The position numbers and the translations under genes were made by a program. Shown here piece after piece: positions 47,975 to 58,174 of a stretch of 64,000 nt of DNA; the stretch's first letter is position 1, and each line of letters opens with the position of its first letter. The notes below the pieces were generated by a model, which was not told the origin of the DNA, did no database searches, and saw only the letters and a list, made by a program, of their open reading frames with translations. Origin of the DNA: Paracoccaceae bacterium. Lineage in GTDB: Bacteria; Pseudomonadota; Alphaproteobacteria; Rhodobacterales; Rhodobacteraceae. The stretch covers positions 186,001-250,000 of the forward strand of contig JAIOYF010000001.1 in NCBI GenBank assembly GCA_021741245.1, in the 5' to 3' direction.

Positions 47975-50023
47975 TTAGCGGATACGCACCTTTGTCCGCG
48001 CTGAGCGTCCGTCCGCATCAATTACCGACAAGGTGACAAAGCCTGAGCCGGGGAGGCGCAACATGGTTTGCCGTGCGCGGTCTTGCACGATCAGGGGCAG
48101 GCCGTCGGCAAGCCATGTAAAGGGTCCGCGCCCACCCTGAACCTTGACCATCACACCTTCAGGCAACAGTTCAACCTCGGCCCCATCGGGGGGGAAAGAC
48201 ACATGCGGCGCATTCGCTGCCGCCTCAAACGCTGCGGCACGTGAGCGAAACCGCTGTAATGGCTGCGGGAGTTGCGCATTTGAAACCAGAAGTGTCGAAG
48301 GCGGCGCGCTTGGTTGTGGATCAAGCTTGGGTTTGATCCGTGAGAATGCCTGAAACAAGACAGGCGCCGCCAAATCGGCCCCAAAGGCCCCCGGAATGGG
48401 CGAGCCATCTGGCCGCCCCAACCAGACCCCAATCACGTGCCGCCCGTCAAAGCCGATGGCCCATGCATCGCGATTGCCATAGCTGGTGCCAGTCTTATAG
48501 GCCAAGCGATTGCCGGGGGCGCCGGGCGGCGGAGGAAGCCCCGCCAAAATGTCGCCAACCTGCCAAGCAGAGGTATCGCTCAGGATGCGCTGCCCCTCGG
48601 CCCGCGTGCCCTCAACCCGGTGCGTCAGGGGCAGGGCTACACCCCCCCGTGCGATGGCTGCGTAAAGCTGGACCATATCCTCCAATCTCACACCGATCCC
48701 GCCCAGCCCGATGGCCAGACCCGGCTGCCCGCCCGGGATCACCCCATGAATGCCCGCCTTTTCCATCGCGGCCAAAAGTTTTGCCGGGCCCAAAGCGTCA
48801 AGCAGTTGCACAACGGGCAGGTTCAGTGACAATTGCAGTGCGTTGCGGATGCGGATCGTGCCCCTGTAAGTCCGGTCAAAGTTTTGCGGCGCGTAGCCTG
48901 CAAATGACATCGGCTTGTCGTCGATCAGCGTTTCGGGATGTGCCAGACCCTGATCAAAGGCCAGCCCATAGATCAGCGGTTTCAAGGTGGATCCGGGGCT
49001 GCGCAGGGCTTGGGTCATGTCGACGAAACCCGCGCGGTCATCGGCTGCAAAGGACGCAGAGCCAACACTTGCCAAAACCTCACCCGAGGTGTGGTCGGCA
49101 ACCAGCATTGCGACCTGAACCTGCGCGCCTTGGCCTTGGATCACATCACGGGCTAAAGCCTCAAGCGACTTTTGCACACGGTTATCCAAGGTCAGGACAT
49201 GGTGCAAAAGCGTGGGGTCCTCGGCAAGGGCGCGGTCTGCCAAATGCGGGGCAAAGGCCGGAAAGGGCCTGCGGGCGTGGGGCACGGCCTCGGTCAGGGC
49301 ACCTTCGGCCTGCTGCGGATCAAGGATGCCATCGCGCACCGCCCGGTCCAAAACGCGGGTGCGGGCGGCGACTGCGCGACCGTGCGAACGATCTGGGCGC
49401 CGTGATTCGGGGGCCTGCGGGATGGCGACCAGAAGTGCTGCCTCCGCTGGTGTCAGACGTTTGGGTTCCTTGCCAAAATAGGCGAATGAAGCGGCCCGCA
49501 CCCCTTCGAGATTGCCACCAAAGGGTGCAAGATGCAGGTAGAGTGTCAGGATCTCTTGCTTGGAAAGCCTGCGTTCCAAGGCAAGGGCCAGCCGCATCTG
49601 GCGCAACTTGCCCTCCATCTTGCCGGTGCCGCTGTCTTCCAGCAAACGTGCGACCTGCATGGTCAGCGTTGATCCGCCCGAAACGATCTGCCCATTGCGA
49701 ACCGCCTGCAAGACCGCGCGCGCGATGGATTTTGGGTCGATCCCGTGATGGTCATAGAACCGCTTGTCTTCATAGGCGACCAGCATCTTGATGTAGTCGT
49801 CATCCACATCATCCGCGCGGATCGCCATGCGCCAACGGCCATCCGCCACCGTATAGGCGCGCAGCAAAATCCCCTCACGGTCCACCACCTCGGCCGACGT
49901 GGACAGCGCAAGGACGGGCATCGACGTGGCATCAATCCACCGATCAAACCCATCGCGCCCAAGGGCTGCAAGCCAAAGGCCCGCCGCCAAGGCAAAGGCA
50001 TGCCGCGCGCGCATCACGATCAC
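47975..50023 (-). CDS. pbpC: Penicillin-binding protein 1C PbpC
   Basis: A bifunctional class A-like peptidoglycan synthase with glycosyltransferase and transpeptidase domains. It has 682 residues from GTG 50023 (4-base overlap with the macroglobulin stop); ATG at 50014 is an alternative. An N-terminal membrane anchor leads into the GT51 domain with the catalytic Glu in YEDKRFYDHHGIDPKSIARA and the GGSTLTMQVARLLE stretch. The transpeptidase has SPGSTLKPLIYG, the SxN in SLNLPVVQLL and KTG in YKTGTSYG. A BiPBP_C-like domain ends the protein. Pairing with alpha-2-macroglobulin, as in E. coli pbpC-yfhM, is conserved. Confidence 0.94.
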   Translation of the reverse strand: MIVMRARHAFALAAGLWLAALGRDGFDRWIDATSMPVLALSTSAEVVDREGILLRAYTVADGRWRMAIRADDVDDDYIKMLVAYEDKRFYDHHGIDPKSIARAVLQAVRNGQIVSGGSTLTMQVARLLEDSGTGKMEGKLRQMRLALALERRLSKQEILTLYLHLAPFGGNLEGVRAASFAYFGKEPKRLTPAEAALLVAIPQAPESRRPDRSHGRAVAARTRVLDRAVRDGILDPQQAEGALTEAVPHARRPFPAFAPHLADRALAEDPTLLHHVLTLDNRVQKSLEALARDVIQGQGAQVQVAMLVADHTSGEVLASVGSASFAADDRAGFVDMTQALRSPGSTLKPLIYGLAFDQGLAHPETLIDDKPMSFAGYAPQNFDRTYRGTIRIRNALQLSLNLPVVQLLDALGPAKLLAAMEKAGIHGVIPGGQPGLAIGLGGIGVRLEDMVQLYAAIARGGVALPLTHRVEGTRAEGQRILSDTSAWQVGDILAGLPPPPGAPGNRLAYKTGTSYGNRDAWAIGFDGRHVIGVWLGRPDGSPIPGAFGADLAAPVLFQAFSRIKPKLDPQPSAPPSTLLVSNAQLPQPLQRFRSRAAAFEAAANAPHVSFPPDGAEVELLPEGVMVKVQGGRGPFTWLADGLPLIVQDRARQTMLRLPGSGFVTLSVIDADGRSARTKVRIR

Positions 50024-53000
50024 TCGGCAATCGTGATGCTGCCCGTCTCACCACGGGCGCGGAAATCGGGGCGATACATATCCTCGACCGACGGCGCCGG
50101 GTGATGGAATGTGCCGGGTGAGATGGCCCGCACGATATAGGCCAGCCGGAAGGGCTGGTTATCGCTGCGGTCAATCGCCGTCAGGAACCGCTCTTGCCGA
50201 AACTCGCTGGTTTCCACCGATTGCTCCAGATCCAGCCACTCCAGATTGGCCAAGGACCCGCCCGTCACCAGATTTGGATTGTCGATCTCAAAGCCAGCGG
50301 GCAGGGGGTCATTGACGATCAGCCGCGCCTCTCCCTTGCCAAAGGGTGTCACTTCCAGAACCGTGACCAGCCGATCCCCGGTGCGCAGCCCATCCAGTGA
50401 TGCCGCCTGCCCCTCCAGCGTGTAGTAGCTGCGGGTAATGGCATAGCCATTGCCCCCCGCAGGTTCCGGCTCTGATGGCACGCCATAGGTGGTCAGCGTC
50501 AACTGGGTGTCAGCCTGACCCAAATTTGACACCGTGACGGGATCAGATTGGGACTCGAGCACTTTGACCAGCGGGCCACTGGCGGGCTGCCCGTTGATCG
50601 TGATCCCATCGGCAGTTGGTCGGTCGATTAGGGCATTTGTCGCCATCAGCGCCCATGTCGCCTCTTGCGTGGAGAGCGTGCCCGAGTCTGTTGCCAGTCG
50701 CGAAATCAGGGCCTCGCGATCCAGCACTTGGCTGCCGGATTCCACGGCCAGTGTCAGCAGGGCCGCAGCATCGCGGTAATTGGTGCCGAAATCGGCCCGA
50801 TACAGCTGCGCGGTTTCCTTTTGCATCAAGGCATCCATCCGGGCGGCGGCGCGTCGGAACATGGCATCGGCACGGGTTTGGTCGCCATAGCTGGCCAGAG
50901 CCGCGCCCAATTGGGCTTGCGCTAGAACCGAGCGGAAATCGTCGCCCTTTACATCCGCGAAATATCGCAAGTCGCCAATGGCGGCGGCCCCTTCACGTGC
51001 CAGAACCATCAGCGCATAGGCAAGCGCATCGCCCCCACCGTTCGAGGCGCGGTCAAAATCGGGCGCATAGTTCACCTGATTGCGCAGGTTGTCCAACGCC
51101 TGCCGGAAGGCAAGGTCGGGAACAGCATAGCCACGCGCCCGCGCCCGGCTGAGGAAATCGGTTACATAGGCATCCAACCACATATCGCCGCTGCTGGGCC
51201 GCCACAGGCCAAAGGCCCCTTCGGCGGATTGGTTCGACAAGATCTCTGTCACGGCCTGATCGATCCGCAGGGCGATATTGTCAGCGCCTTTCAGGTCCAT
51301 CACCCGCGCCACTTCGTCAAAATACAAAAGCGGCATCGCTTTGGAGGTGATCTGTTCCGTGCAGCCATAAGGATAGCGATCAAGTGCGGCCAAAAGACCC
51401 GGCGCGTTCAGGCGGGCGATGGGGCCGATGGCCAGAATCGTCTTGGCGCTGCCGGGGAGGAGCCCCGCAAAGGCGTTTTGGTCAAAGGTCAGGGTTTGCC
51501 CTGCCGCCAAGGTCAGGCGAGAGATGCGGGCAAGGGCAGGATCATTGGCCTGCACGGGAATCGTCAGGGTTTTGGTCAGCAGTTTGCCATCCGGAGTGGT
51601 CAGAGCCACATCGATGCTGTGTAACCCGATCTTGTCGGCCTGCAACGGCACGGCAAAGACTGTTTTGGCCTGATCCGCCAGATCAAAGCCTGATGGCACA
51701 GCCCCAACTGTGACACCCTTGCCCACCACATCAAGGCCCATCCGGCCCGATGGCCCGGTGGCATGCACAATCTCCAACAGCAGGCGTGTTTCATCGCCCG
51801 GTGCCATAAAGCGCGGCAGGCTTGCCGTGACCACAACCGGATCACGCACCAAGACATCCGCATCATCCTGCCCGACCGAGGATTTGGACCATGCGACGGC
51901 CATGATCTTGACCGACCCGTTGAAGGACGGCAGGTCAAAGCTGGTGCGGGCATAGCCATCGGCACCCACCTGCAATGGCCCGCTGAAATAGGCGACCAGT
52001 TCCTCTGTGGGTGGGGGGGATTGCAGGCGGGCCTGCGCGCCGGCGTCCCCGCCCGAGCGGACAGTGCCTTCGGCCCCATTCAAACCGTCGATCAGGCGAC
52101 CATAAATGTCGCGGATGCCCACGCCCAGTTTGCGCTGACCAAAATAATACCCGGCCGGATCAGGCGGGGTGAAAGCAGTCAGGTTCAAGATCCCCTGATC
52201 GACGGCGGCGATCGTGACCCAAGCAGCCTCTCCCGCCGCCAGACCATTTACCTTGACCGCGACGGGCAGGGGGCCGCGTGGGGGAACTTCGGCTGCGACC
52301 TCGATCTCAGTGGACAAAAGCCGCTTGCCCGGATCAATCGCCGCGTGGGCCAGACCCAGCGCACGGGACGGATTGCGCCCCGAGGCCACATCCACCGGGC
52401 GCAAGACAGTTGCCGTCACATAGACGCCCGCGCCCCAATCATCCGTCACCTCCAGCGGGATCAGCGTCTCGCCCTGTCCCACATCGACCGCCTTCATCGC
52501 GATCAGGCGGTTGGACAAAACGGTGACCAAGGCTGTGCCAGCGGCGCGCGGCACAATGCGCAGCATCGCCGTTTCGCCGGGCTTATAGGCGGGTTTGTCC
52601 AGCGAAAGCTCCAACGTGTCCGGCGTTGCGGACACATCGGCTGGCGCATACCACCCAGCATAGAACCGTGTCGAGGTTGCCGCATAGCTGCTGTCGGCGC
52701 GTTCAACCCGCAACTCATATTCACCCCATTGCACCGGGGGCGCAATCTCGACGGGCTGCAGGCCAAGCTGTACCTCGCCCTCGGCGATGACGCTGCGCGA
52801 CACGACGGGTTCCCAGTTCCAGTTGCCGTAGTTCTGATACCACTGATACCGCGTTTCCAAACGGGTTAGGGTCCATTTCACGGGCATGGCGGCGGGTTTG
52901 GCGTCTTCGCCCAGACCCAGCAGGGCAAAACGGGCCTCGGTGCCTTCGGCCACCACGTCGTCGAACAGAGGCTTTACCCCGATCATGGGGGTTGAGGGCG

Positions 53001-55467
53001 TCAGCAGCTTTGTGATCGCACGCTCTACGGGGCGGCCCGATCCTTCGGCTACGCGCACGGTAAAGCGGGCCTCCAGCGGTTGCTGCGGATCATCCGCGCC
53101 GGGCAGGGCCGGGAACACAGAGGCCATCCCCGCCTCATCCGTGCGATCCCCGCCAAAGCTTTCCAGCCGTGCGCCAAAGGGTTCATCTTGCAGGCCAAAG
53201 ACATAGCTGGGATAACCCGCCACCTCTTTTGCCGCGCGCAGCAGAACCTCGCCCTCGATCGCCAGATCGGCACCCGGCGCGCCAAACAGATACTTGGCGG
53301 CCACGGTCAGTTCCGGCACATCGCCAAGGCGCAGCGGTTGCTCCGCCAGCGTCAGGTCAAAGTCGATGCGTTCGGGCAAGAAATCCTCGACCAAAAAGGT
53401 CTTGCTGGTCAGGGGGGCGGCTTCCAGATCGGCCAGAACCTCCATCCGCCAGACACCGCGCGAGGCGCTGCCTGCGATGGGCATCGAAAAGACATGCCCA
53501 CCCGCGCCGCCGTCTTCCACAAGGGCGCGGGAGTATTCGACGCCGTCGGGACGCTTTAGAATGGCCGTCAGGGGCAGGCCAAGCACAGCTTCGGCCTTGC
53601 TGTCACGGGCAAGGGCCGTGGCATAGACGGTTTCGCCCGCGCGATAGGCCCCACGATCCGTGGTCAGGAACACGTCGATGGGCGGCGCGGCCTCTCGCCC
53701 CTCAACCCCGCGATCGGACAGGTCAAATTCAGGATCGGTCAAGGACAGAAAGGCCACATCGTCCGCGCCATCGCGCACCACGATCAGGGCAGGGGCCTGC
53801 CCGCCCACCCCCCGTGACAGGCCCGCGTCAAAGCGGGCGTAGCCCATGGCATCGGTCGTCGCAGTGCCCAGCACCTCATTCGCGGTAGAGACAAGGTCAA
53901 CCGTCACGCCCGCTTTGGCCGCCGCTGTTCCAAGCGCGCGGACAAACACGTGCAACCCATCCACGCCCGACATGGTGGTCAGACCCAGATCCGACACGAT
54001 GAACCATTGCCATGCGGCGGCCACCTCGTAGGGGTCCTCGCCCGGCACATTTGCCTTCAGCGCATAGATCCCGGCGGATTGGCCGTGCAACGCCTCGGCC
54101 ATCGGCAGGCGAGTGGTGACATCCTTGTTGACGTCGAGCCCCACGGTGGCCGAGCCCGACCACACATTTGTGCCCACTTCGCCGTTAAAGTCGTTCTCTT
54201 GCCATTCATTCATCGGTTGGCTGAAATAGCCATTCTGAAAGGCGCGCAGCAGGTTACGATCCGTGACCCGGTACAGCGTCAGCTCCAGCTTGTCGGTATT
54301 GACCGTTTCAACCGGAAGGGCAGCACCCTCACCCTTTGGCAGCACATAGGCCCGCCCGGGAAAGCGCACGGCGGCAGTGCGGTCGCGGACATAGGCCGTA
54401 ATCGGCACAGATTTCGCCATGGCTTGTCCGTCAGCCGAAGGAAGGCCCTCACGAAAGGTCACGGTATAGCGCGATCCGTGGGCAAGACCCTCGACACACA
54501 GGTTGCGATATCCGTCCGACGTCACCGTCAGTCCCGGTTCGGGGAGTTGGACAAAGGTTTCATAGTCCACTCCCGATTTCACAAGATTTTCCGAGAATGT
54601 CGCGCAGAGCCTTGGTCGAACGCTGTCCGCCTGAACGGCATTTTCGACGATGCGGAAACCGTATTTCCCAATCGCCACATCCAACAGAGTGGCCGTGTCA
54701 TCGCGCGACTGAAGCTGTTGGGCAAGGCGCAGCGCCTGCACCATATCCCGCCCCCGCCCAATCTTTTCCAAAGCATTCGCCATGGTCAGAAGAATCGAGT
54801 GCCGCAGGGCAGGATTTTGGGTGCGCAGATAGGCATTCGTGCTGGCCTGAACGGCACGCAGCCGATAGGGGCGCGCGTTTGATCCGGCGGTTTCAGATGC
54901 ATCCAGCAAGAGCCGCGCATATTCGGCCCAGTCAGCGCCTGTATCTGACAGGTTGACAGCTGCGCCTACGAATCTTGCTGCCTGTTCCAGATTGCGCAGT
55001 CGTTCCGCCTCGGCGGCGGCTTGCAGATGTTCTTCGGCGGTAAAGCCATTGGTCAGATGTGTGCGACCAAGGCTTTGCGCCTGCCCGAGCGTTGACGCAA
55101 GATCACGTGTGCCCAAAAACGTCAGATCTCCCCGCAATCTGCGCGCCAGATCGTCGGCACCGGGGGTGCTTTGCAAAACCTGTCCCGAAAGTGCGCCTTG
55201 ATAGCTGGCCCCTTCACCGGGATTTGCCTTTGGAAAACACGATCCGTTGCGGGTGTTAAAGGTGAATGCTGTGCACCGGTTGTTGGTCAGGCAGGCTTTC
55301 TCACAAGCCTCAAGCGTCGTGTCAAAGACAGAGGCAATGTCACCCCCCGGCAGGTCCATGTTTTGCGACATGATCAACCGCTTGGCCGGGATCAAAGGCC
55401 CGTCTTGTGCGGCAATGGGCGTGGCCATCAAAAGCGAAACGCAAAAGGCTGAAAATAAAGCGCGCAT
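50020..55467 (-). CDS. Alpha-2-macroglobulin family protein with PAN domain
   Basis: A very large (1815 residues) periplasmic protease trap of the bacterial alpha-2-macroglobulin type. ATG at 55467 (MRALFSAFCVSLLMATPIAA) follows GGAGG; the longer frame upstream is not supported. After the signal peptide comes a PAN/Apple-like domain (about 30-95) with CEKACLTNNRCTAFTFN. The macroglobulin-like domains follow, and a complement-like thioester is seen at about 1369 in YPYGCTEQITSKAMP, the CxEQ site that would react with attacking proteases. No lipobox is present, unlike the type with an N-terminal Cys, so it is probably soluble. It is coupled to pbpC, as is common. Confidence 0.92.
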   Translation of the reverse strand: MRALFSAFCVSLLMATPIAAQDGPLIPAKRLIMSQNMDLPGGDIASVFDTTLEACEKACLTNNRCTAFTFNTRNGSCFPKANPGEGASYQGALSGQVLQSTPGADDLARRLRGDLTFLGTRDLASTLGQAQSLGRTHLTNGFTAEEHLQAAAEAERLRNLEQAARFVGAAVNLSDTGADWAEYARLLLDASETAGSNARPYRLRAVQASTNAYLRTQNPALRHSILLTMANALEKIGRGRDMVQALRLAQQLQSRDDTATLLDVAIGKYGFRIVENAVQADSVRPRLCATFSENLVKSGVDYETFVQLPEPGLTVTSDGYRNLCVEGLAHGSRYTVTFREGLPSADGQAMAKSVPITAYVRDRTAAVRFPGRAYVLPKGEGAALPVETVNTDKLELTLYRVTDRNLLRAFQNGYFSQPMNEWQENDFNGEVGTNVWSGSATVGLDVNKDVTTRLPMAEALHGQSAGIYALKANVPGEDPYEVAAAWQWFIVSDLGLTTMSGVDGLHVFVRALGTAAAKAGVTVDLVSTANEVLGTATTDAMGYARFDAGLSRGVGGQAPALIVVRDGADDVAFLSLTDPEFDLSDRGVEGREAAPPIDVFLTTDRGAYRAGETVYATALARDSKAEAVLGLPLTAILKRPDGVEYSRALVEDGGAGGHVFSMPIAGSASRGVWRMEVLADLEAAPLTSKTFLVEDFLPERIDFDLTLAEQPLRLGDVPELTVAAKYLFGAPGADLAIEGEVLLRAAKEVAGYPSYVFGLQDEPFGARLESFGGDRTDEAGMASVFPALPGADDPQQPLEARFTVRVAEGSGRPVERAITKLLTPSTPMIGVKPLFDDVVAEGTEARFALLGLGEDAKPAAMPVKWTLTRLETRYQWYQNYGNWNWEPVVSRSVIAEGEVQLGLQPVEIAPPVQWGEYELRVERADSSYAATSTRFYAGWYAPADVSATPDTLELSLDKPAYKPGETAMLRIVPRAAGTALVTVLSNRLIAMKAVDVGQGETLIPLEVTDDWGAGVYVTATVLRPVDVASGRNPSRALGLAHAAIDPGKRLLSTEIEVAAEVPPRGPLPVAVKVNGLAAGEAAWVTIAAVDQGILNLTAFTPPDPAGYYFGQRKLGVGIRDIYGRLIDGLNGAEGTVRSGGDAGAQARLQSPPPTEELVAYFSGPLQVGADGYARTSFDLPSFNGSVKIMAVAWSKSSVGQDDADVLVRDPVVVTASLPRFMAPGDETRLLLEIVHATGPSGRMGLDVVGKGVTVGAVPSGFDLADQAKTVFAVPLQADKIGLHSIDVALTTPDGKLLTKTLTIPVQANDPALARISRLTLAAGQTLTFDQNAFAGLLPGSAKTILAIGPIARLNAPGLLAALDRYPYGCTEQITSKAMPLLYFDEVARVMDLKGADNIALRIDQAVTEILSNQSAEGAFGLWRPSSGDMWLDAYVTDFLSRARARGYAVPDLAFRQALDNLRNQVNYAPDFDRASNGGGDALAYALMVLAREGAAAIGDLRYFADVKGDDFRSVLAQAQLGAALASYGDQTRADAMFRRAAARMDALMQKETAQLYRADFGTNYRDAAALLTLAVESGSQVLDREALISRLATDSGTLSTQEATWALMATNALIDRPTADGITINGQPASGPLVKVLESQSDPVTVSNLGQADTQLTLTTYGVPSEPEPAGGNGYAITRSYYTLEGQAASLDGLRTGDRLVTVLEVTPFGKGEARLIVNDPLPAGFEIDNPNLVTGGSLANLEWLDLEQSVETSEFRQERFLTAIDRSDNQPFRLAYIVRAISPGTFHHPAPSVEDMYRPDFRARGETGSITIAE

Positions 55468-55636
55468 GGAAATATCCTCCAACTTCGACACGATATGGTC
55501 GCATGGGACCGCCGGGTCATGCAAGCACCGACCGGGTATGGAATACCTTTGCCGTGTTAAGCCCACGTTCATTCTGTTGCTCATATGTTCCAGACCAAAG
55601 GCCCCGCCAGAAGGCAAAGCGGGTGGATATCGCAGA

Positions 55637-58174
55637 ATGGATCTGACCGAGAAACTGGCGAAAGAACGACGCTCGCGCCTCGCGGCGGAACGATTGCTGG
55701 AACAAAAACAGCGGGAGCTTTTCGCTGCCAACGAAAAGCTGGCGATGCATGCCCGCGCTTTGTCAGATGAAATCGTCGAACATCGCTCCGTCGCCCGTGA
55801 GGCGAAGTCCGAGGCTGAGGCGCTCAAGGGACAGAATGCCCGGTTTGTGACGGAACTTGAACGGGCACACACGCTTGCCGTGATGGCCGAGCGGCGGCTA
55901 TGGGATTCGATCAATACCATACATGATGGATTTGCCGTCTTTGACAGCAACCAAAAACTCGCCGCGGCGAACCGGGCCTATCTTTCGGTGTTCGATGGCC
56001 ACGGGGTTGCCCTTGGCATTTCCTATGCTGAAATTCTGCGCCTTTGCGCCGAACGCGGCCTGATCGTCATTGGCGATGAGGATGCCGAAGACTGGGTCGC
56101 CCGGATGCTTGCCCGTTGGGACGGTGACGCAATCGACCCCGTCGTCGTGCAGTTTTCCAACGGCAATTACGTTCGCCTTGTCGATCGTCGGGCACGTGAC
56201 GGTGACATGGTGACCTTGGCGCTCAACATCACCGATCAGATGCGGATCTGGTCCGCGATTGAGGCTATTCCCGATGGTTTTGTACTTTTTGACAGGGAGG
56301 ACAGGCTTTTGACCTGCAACCAACGTTACCGCGAAATCTATCCTGAAAGCGCCCCAGCCATGGTTCCGGGGGCGACGTTTGAATCCATCCTCAAATACGG
56401 GCTGGAGCGCAGCCAATATGCCGAAGCCATTGGGCGAGAGGCGGACTGGCTGTCAGAGCGGATGCGCCAGCATCGCAATCCGCAAGGCATGCTGGAACAA
56501 CGGCTGGGCAATGGCCGTTGGCTGCGCATTTTGGAACAGCCCACGCCCGATGGGGGCCGGGTCGGTCTGCGGGTCGACATAACCGAGTTGAAAGAACAAC
56601 AAGAGGCGCTGGTGTCCGCCCGGACCGAGGCAGAGGCCGCCAACCGCGCCAAATCCGCCTTTCTGGCCAATATGTCCCATGAAATCCGCACGCCGATGAA
56701 CGGCGTCGTGGGCATGGCGGAACTGCTGTGTGATACGGCCCTGAACGAGGAACAGCGTCTTTTTGCGGAAACCATCCGCTCTTCGGGTGAGGCGCTTTTG
56801 GTCATCATCAATGATATTCTCGACTATTCAAAGATTGAAGCCGAACGCCTGACCCTGCACCCTGAACCCTTTGATCTGGAACGCACAATCCACGAGGTGA
56901 CGATGCTGCTCCAGCCCCGCGCGCGGGCTAAGGGTATTGATCTGATGATTGATTACGACATGTTCCTTCCCACCCGTTTTATCGGGGATCCGGGGCGGAT
57001 CAGGCAGGTGCTGACAAATCTGATCGGAAATGCGGTCAAGTTTACCGAAGTTGGCCATGTCTTGACGCGTATCGTCGGGCTTGAGGCGGAAGATGGCCGC
57101 CAACAGCTTCATATCACCGTCGAAGATACCGGCATCGGCATTTCACCGGAGAACCTCGATCATATTTTTGGTGAATTCAATCAGGTTGAAAGCCAACAGA
57201 ACCGAAAGTTCGAAGGCACTGGCCTTGGGCTTGCCATCACGCGCCGACTGATCGAACGGATGGAGGGGGCCGTCTGGGTTGATAGTGACTTGGGCAAAGG
57301 GTCGTGTTTCGGGTTTCGCGTCATGCTGCCGGTCGCAGAAGATGAGCCGCTTGCCCGCTTGCCAATCACCATCAAACGGGCGCTTGTCGTGGATGATCAA
57401 TTCATCAACCGCACGATCCTTGAACGCCAACTCACCCCCCATGGGATTGAGGTTACCCTGTGCCGCTCCGGTTCCGATGCACTTGCGGTTTTGGGGCGCG
57501 ATACCCGGTTCGATGTCGTGCTGACCGACCATGACATGCCCGAGATGGACGGGCTTTCCCTCGCCCGGCAAATCAGGGCCGCAGGGTTGAAACTTCCCAT
57601 TGTCATGCTGTCTTCAAACCCTTCGATTGCGAGGGAACAGGGCAAAGACGCGGATCTGTCGGGCATTTTGCAAAAGCCCATTCTGCGGTCCGAATTATAT
57701 CGTCATCTGCAGGCCCTGTCGGCCCCGGCCCCGGTGGTGGCAAAGATCGCCCCGCCTGCTGCGCTTGCCCGTCGTTTGATGCGGGTGCTGGCCGCCGAAG
57801 ACAACCGCACAAATCAGTTGGTCTTTCGCAAAATGGTCAAGGATGTTGAGATTGAGTTGGAGTTTGCGGGCAATGGGCGTGAGGCGGTCGAGCTGTTCCA
57901 AAGCTGGAAGCCGGATATGATCTTCATGGATATTTCGATGCCCGAGATGGACGGGCGCGAGGCAACGATGGCCATTCGTGCGATGGAGGATGGCCGCAGC
58001 CGTGTTCCCATCATTGCGCTGACGGCCCATGCCATGGATGGGGACAGCGCCGAAATCATGGCCTCGGGTATGGACCGTTACATGACCAAACCTTTGCGCA
58101 AATCGGCCATCACTTCTGCAATGGCCGACTTTTGCCCAAGCGATGCAAAGCCGATTTCAGCACAGACCGATTAG
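55637..58174 (+). CDS. Cytosolic hybrid histidine kinase with two PAS and two receiver domains
   Basis: A sensor kinase of 845 residues with no membrane span. An N-terminal coiled coil (about 1-85) precedes two PAS-type domains (about 90-205 and 215-315; TIHDGFAVFDSNQKLAAANR and AIPDGFVLFDREDRLLTCNQ). The dimerisation domain has FLANMSHEIRTPMNGVVGM with phospho-acceptor His348, followed by a HATPase_c domain with FEGTGLGLAI. Two receiver domains follow, with phospho-acceptor Asp631 (VVLTDHDMPEMDG) and Asp765 (MIFMDISMPEMDG). ATG at 55637 follows GGTGGA. The signal and output are unknown. It diverges from the macroglobulin gene and stops inside the palindromic repeat. Confidence 0.92.
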   Translation: MDLTEKLAKERRSRLAAERLLEQKQRELFAANEKLAMHARALSDEIVEHRSVAREAKSEAEALKGQNARFVTELERAHTLAVMAERRLWDSINTIHDGFAVFDSNQKLAAANRAYLSVFDGHGVALGISYAEILRLCAERGLIVIGDEDAEDWVARMLARWDGDAIDPVVVQFSNGNYVRLVDRRARDGDMVTLALNITDQMRIWSAIEAIPDGFVLFDREDRLLTCNQRYREIYPESAPAMVPGATFESILKYGLERSQYAEAIGREADWLSERMRQHRNPQGMLEQRLGNGRWLRILEQPTPDGGRVGLRVDITELKEQQEALVSARTEAEAANRAKSAFLANMSHEIRTPMNGVVGMAELLCDTALNEEQRLFAETIRSSGEALLVIINDILDYSKIEAERLTLHPEPFDLERTIHEVTMLLQPRARAKGIDLMIDYDMFLPTRFIGDPGRIRQVLTNLIGNAVKFTEVGHVLTRIVGLEAEDGRQQLHITVEDTGIGISPENLDHIFGEFNQVESQQNRKFEGTGLGLAITRRLIERMEGAVWVDSDLGKGSCFGFRVMLPVAEDEPLARLPITIKRALVVDDQFINRTILERQLTPHGIEVTLCRSGSDALAVLGRDTRFDVVLTDHDMPEMDGLSLARQIRAAGLKLPIVMLSSNPSIAREQGKDADLSGILQKPILRSELYRHLQALSAPAPVVAKIAPPAALARRLMRVLAAEDNRTNQLVFRKMVKDVEIELEFAGNGREAVELFQSWKPDMIFMDISMPEMDGREATMAIRAMEDGRSRVPIIALTAHAMDGDSAEIMASGMDRYMTKPLRKSAITSAMADFCPSDAKPISAQTD

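Noticed and set aside
55468-55950. N-terminal extension of the macroglobulin frame
   Set aside because: The extension overlaps the divergent kinase gene and lacks a signal peptide; the ATG at 55467 has GGAGG and a proper signal sequence.
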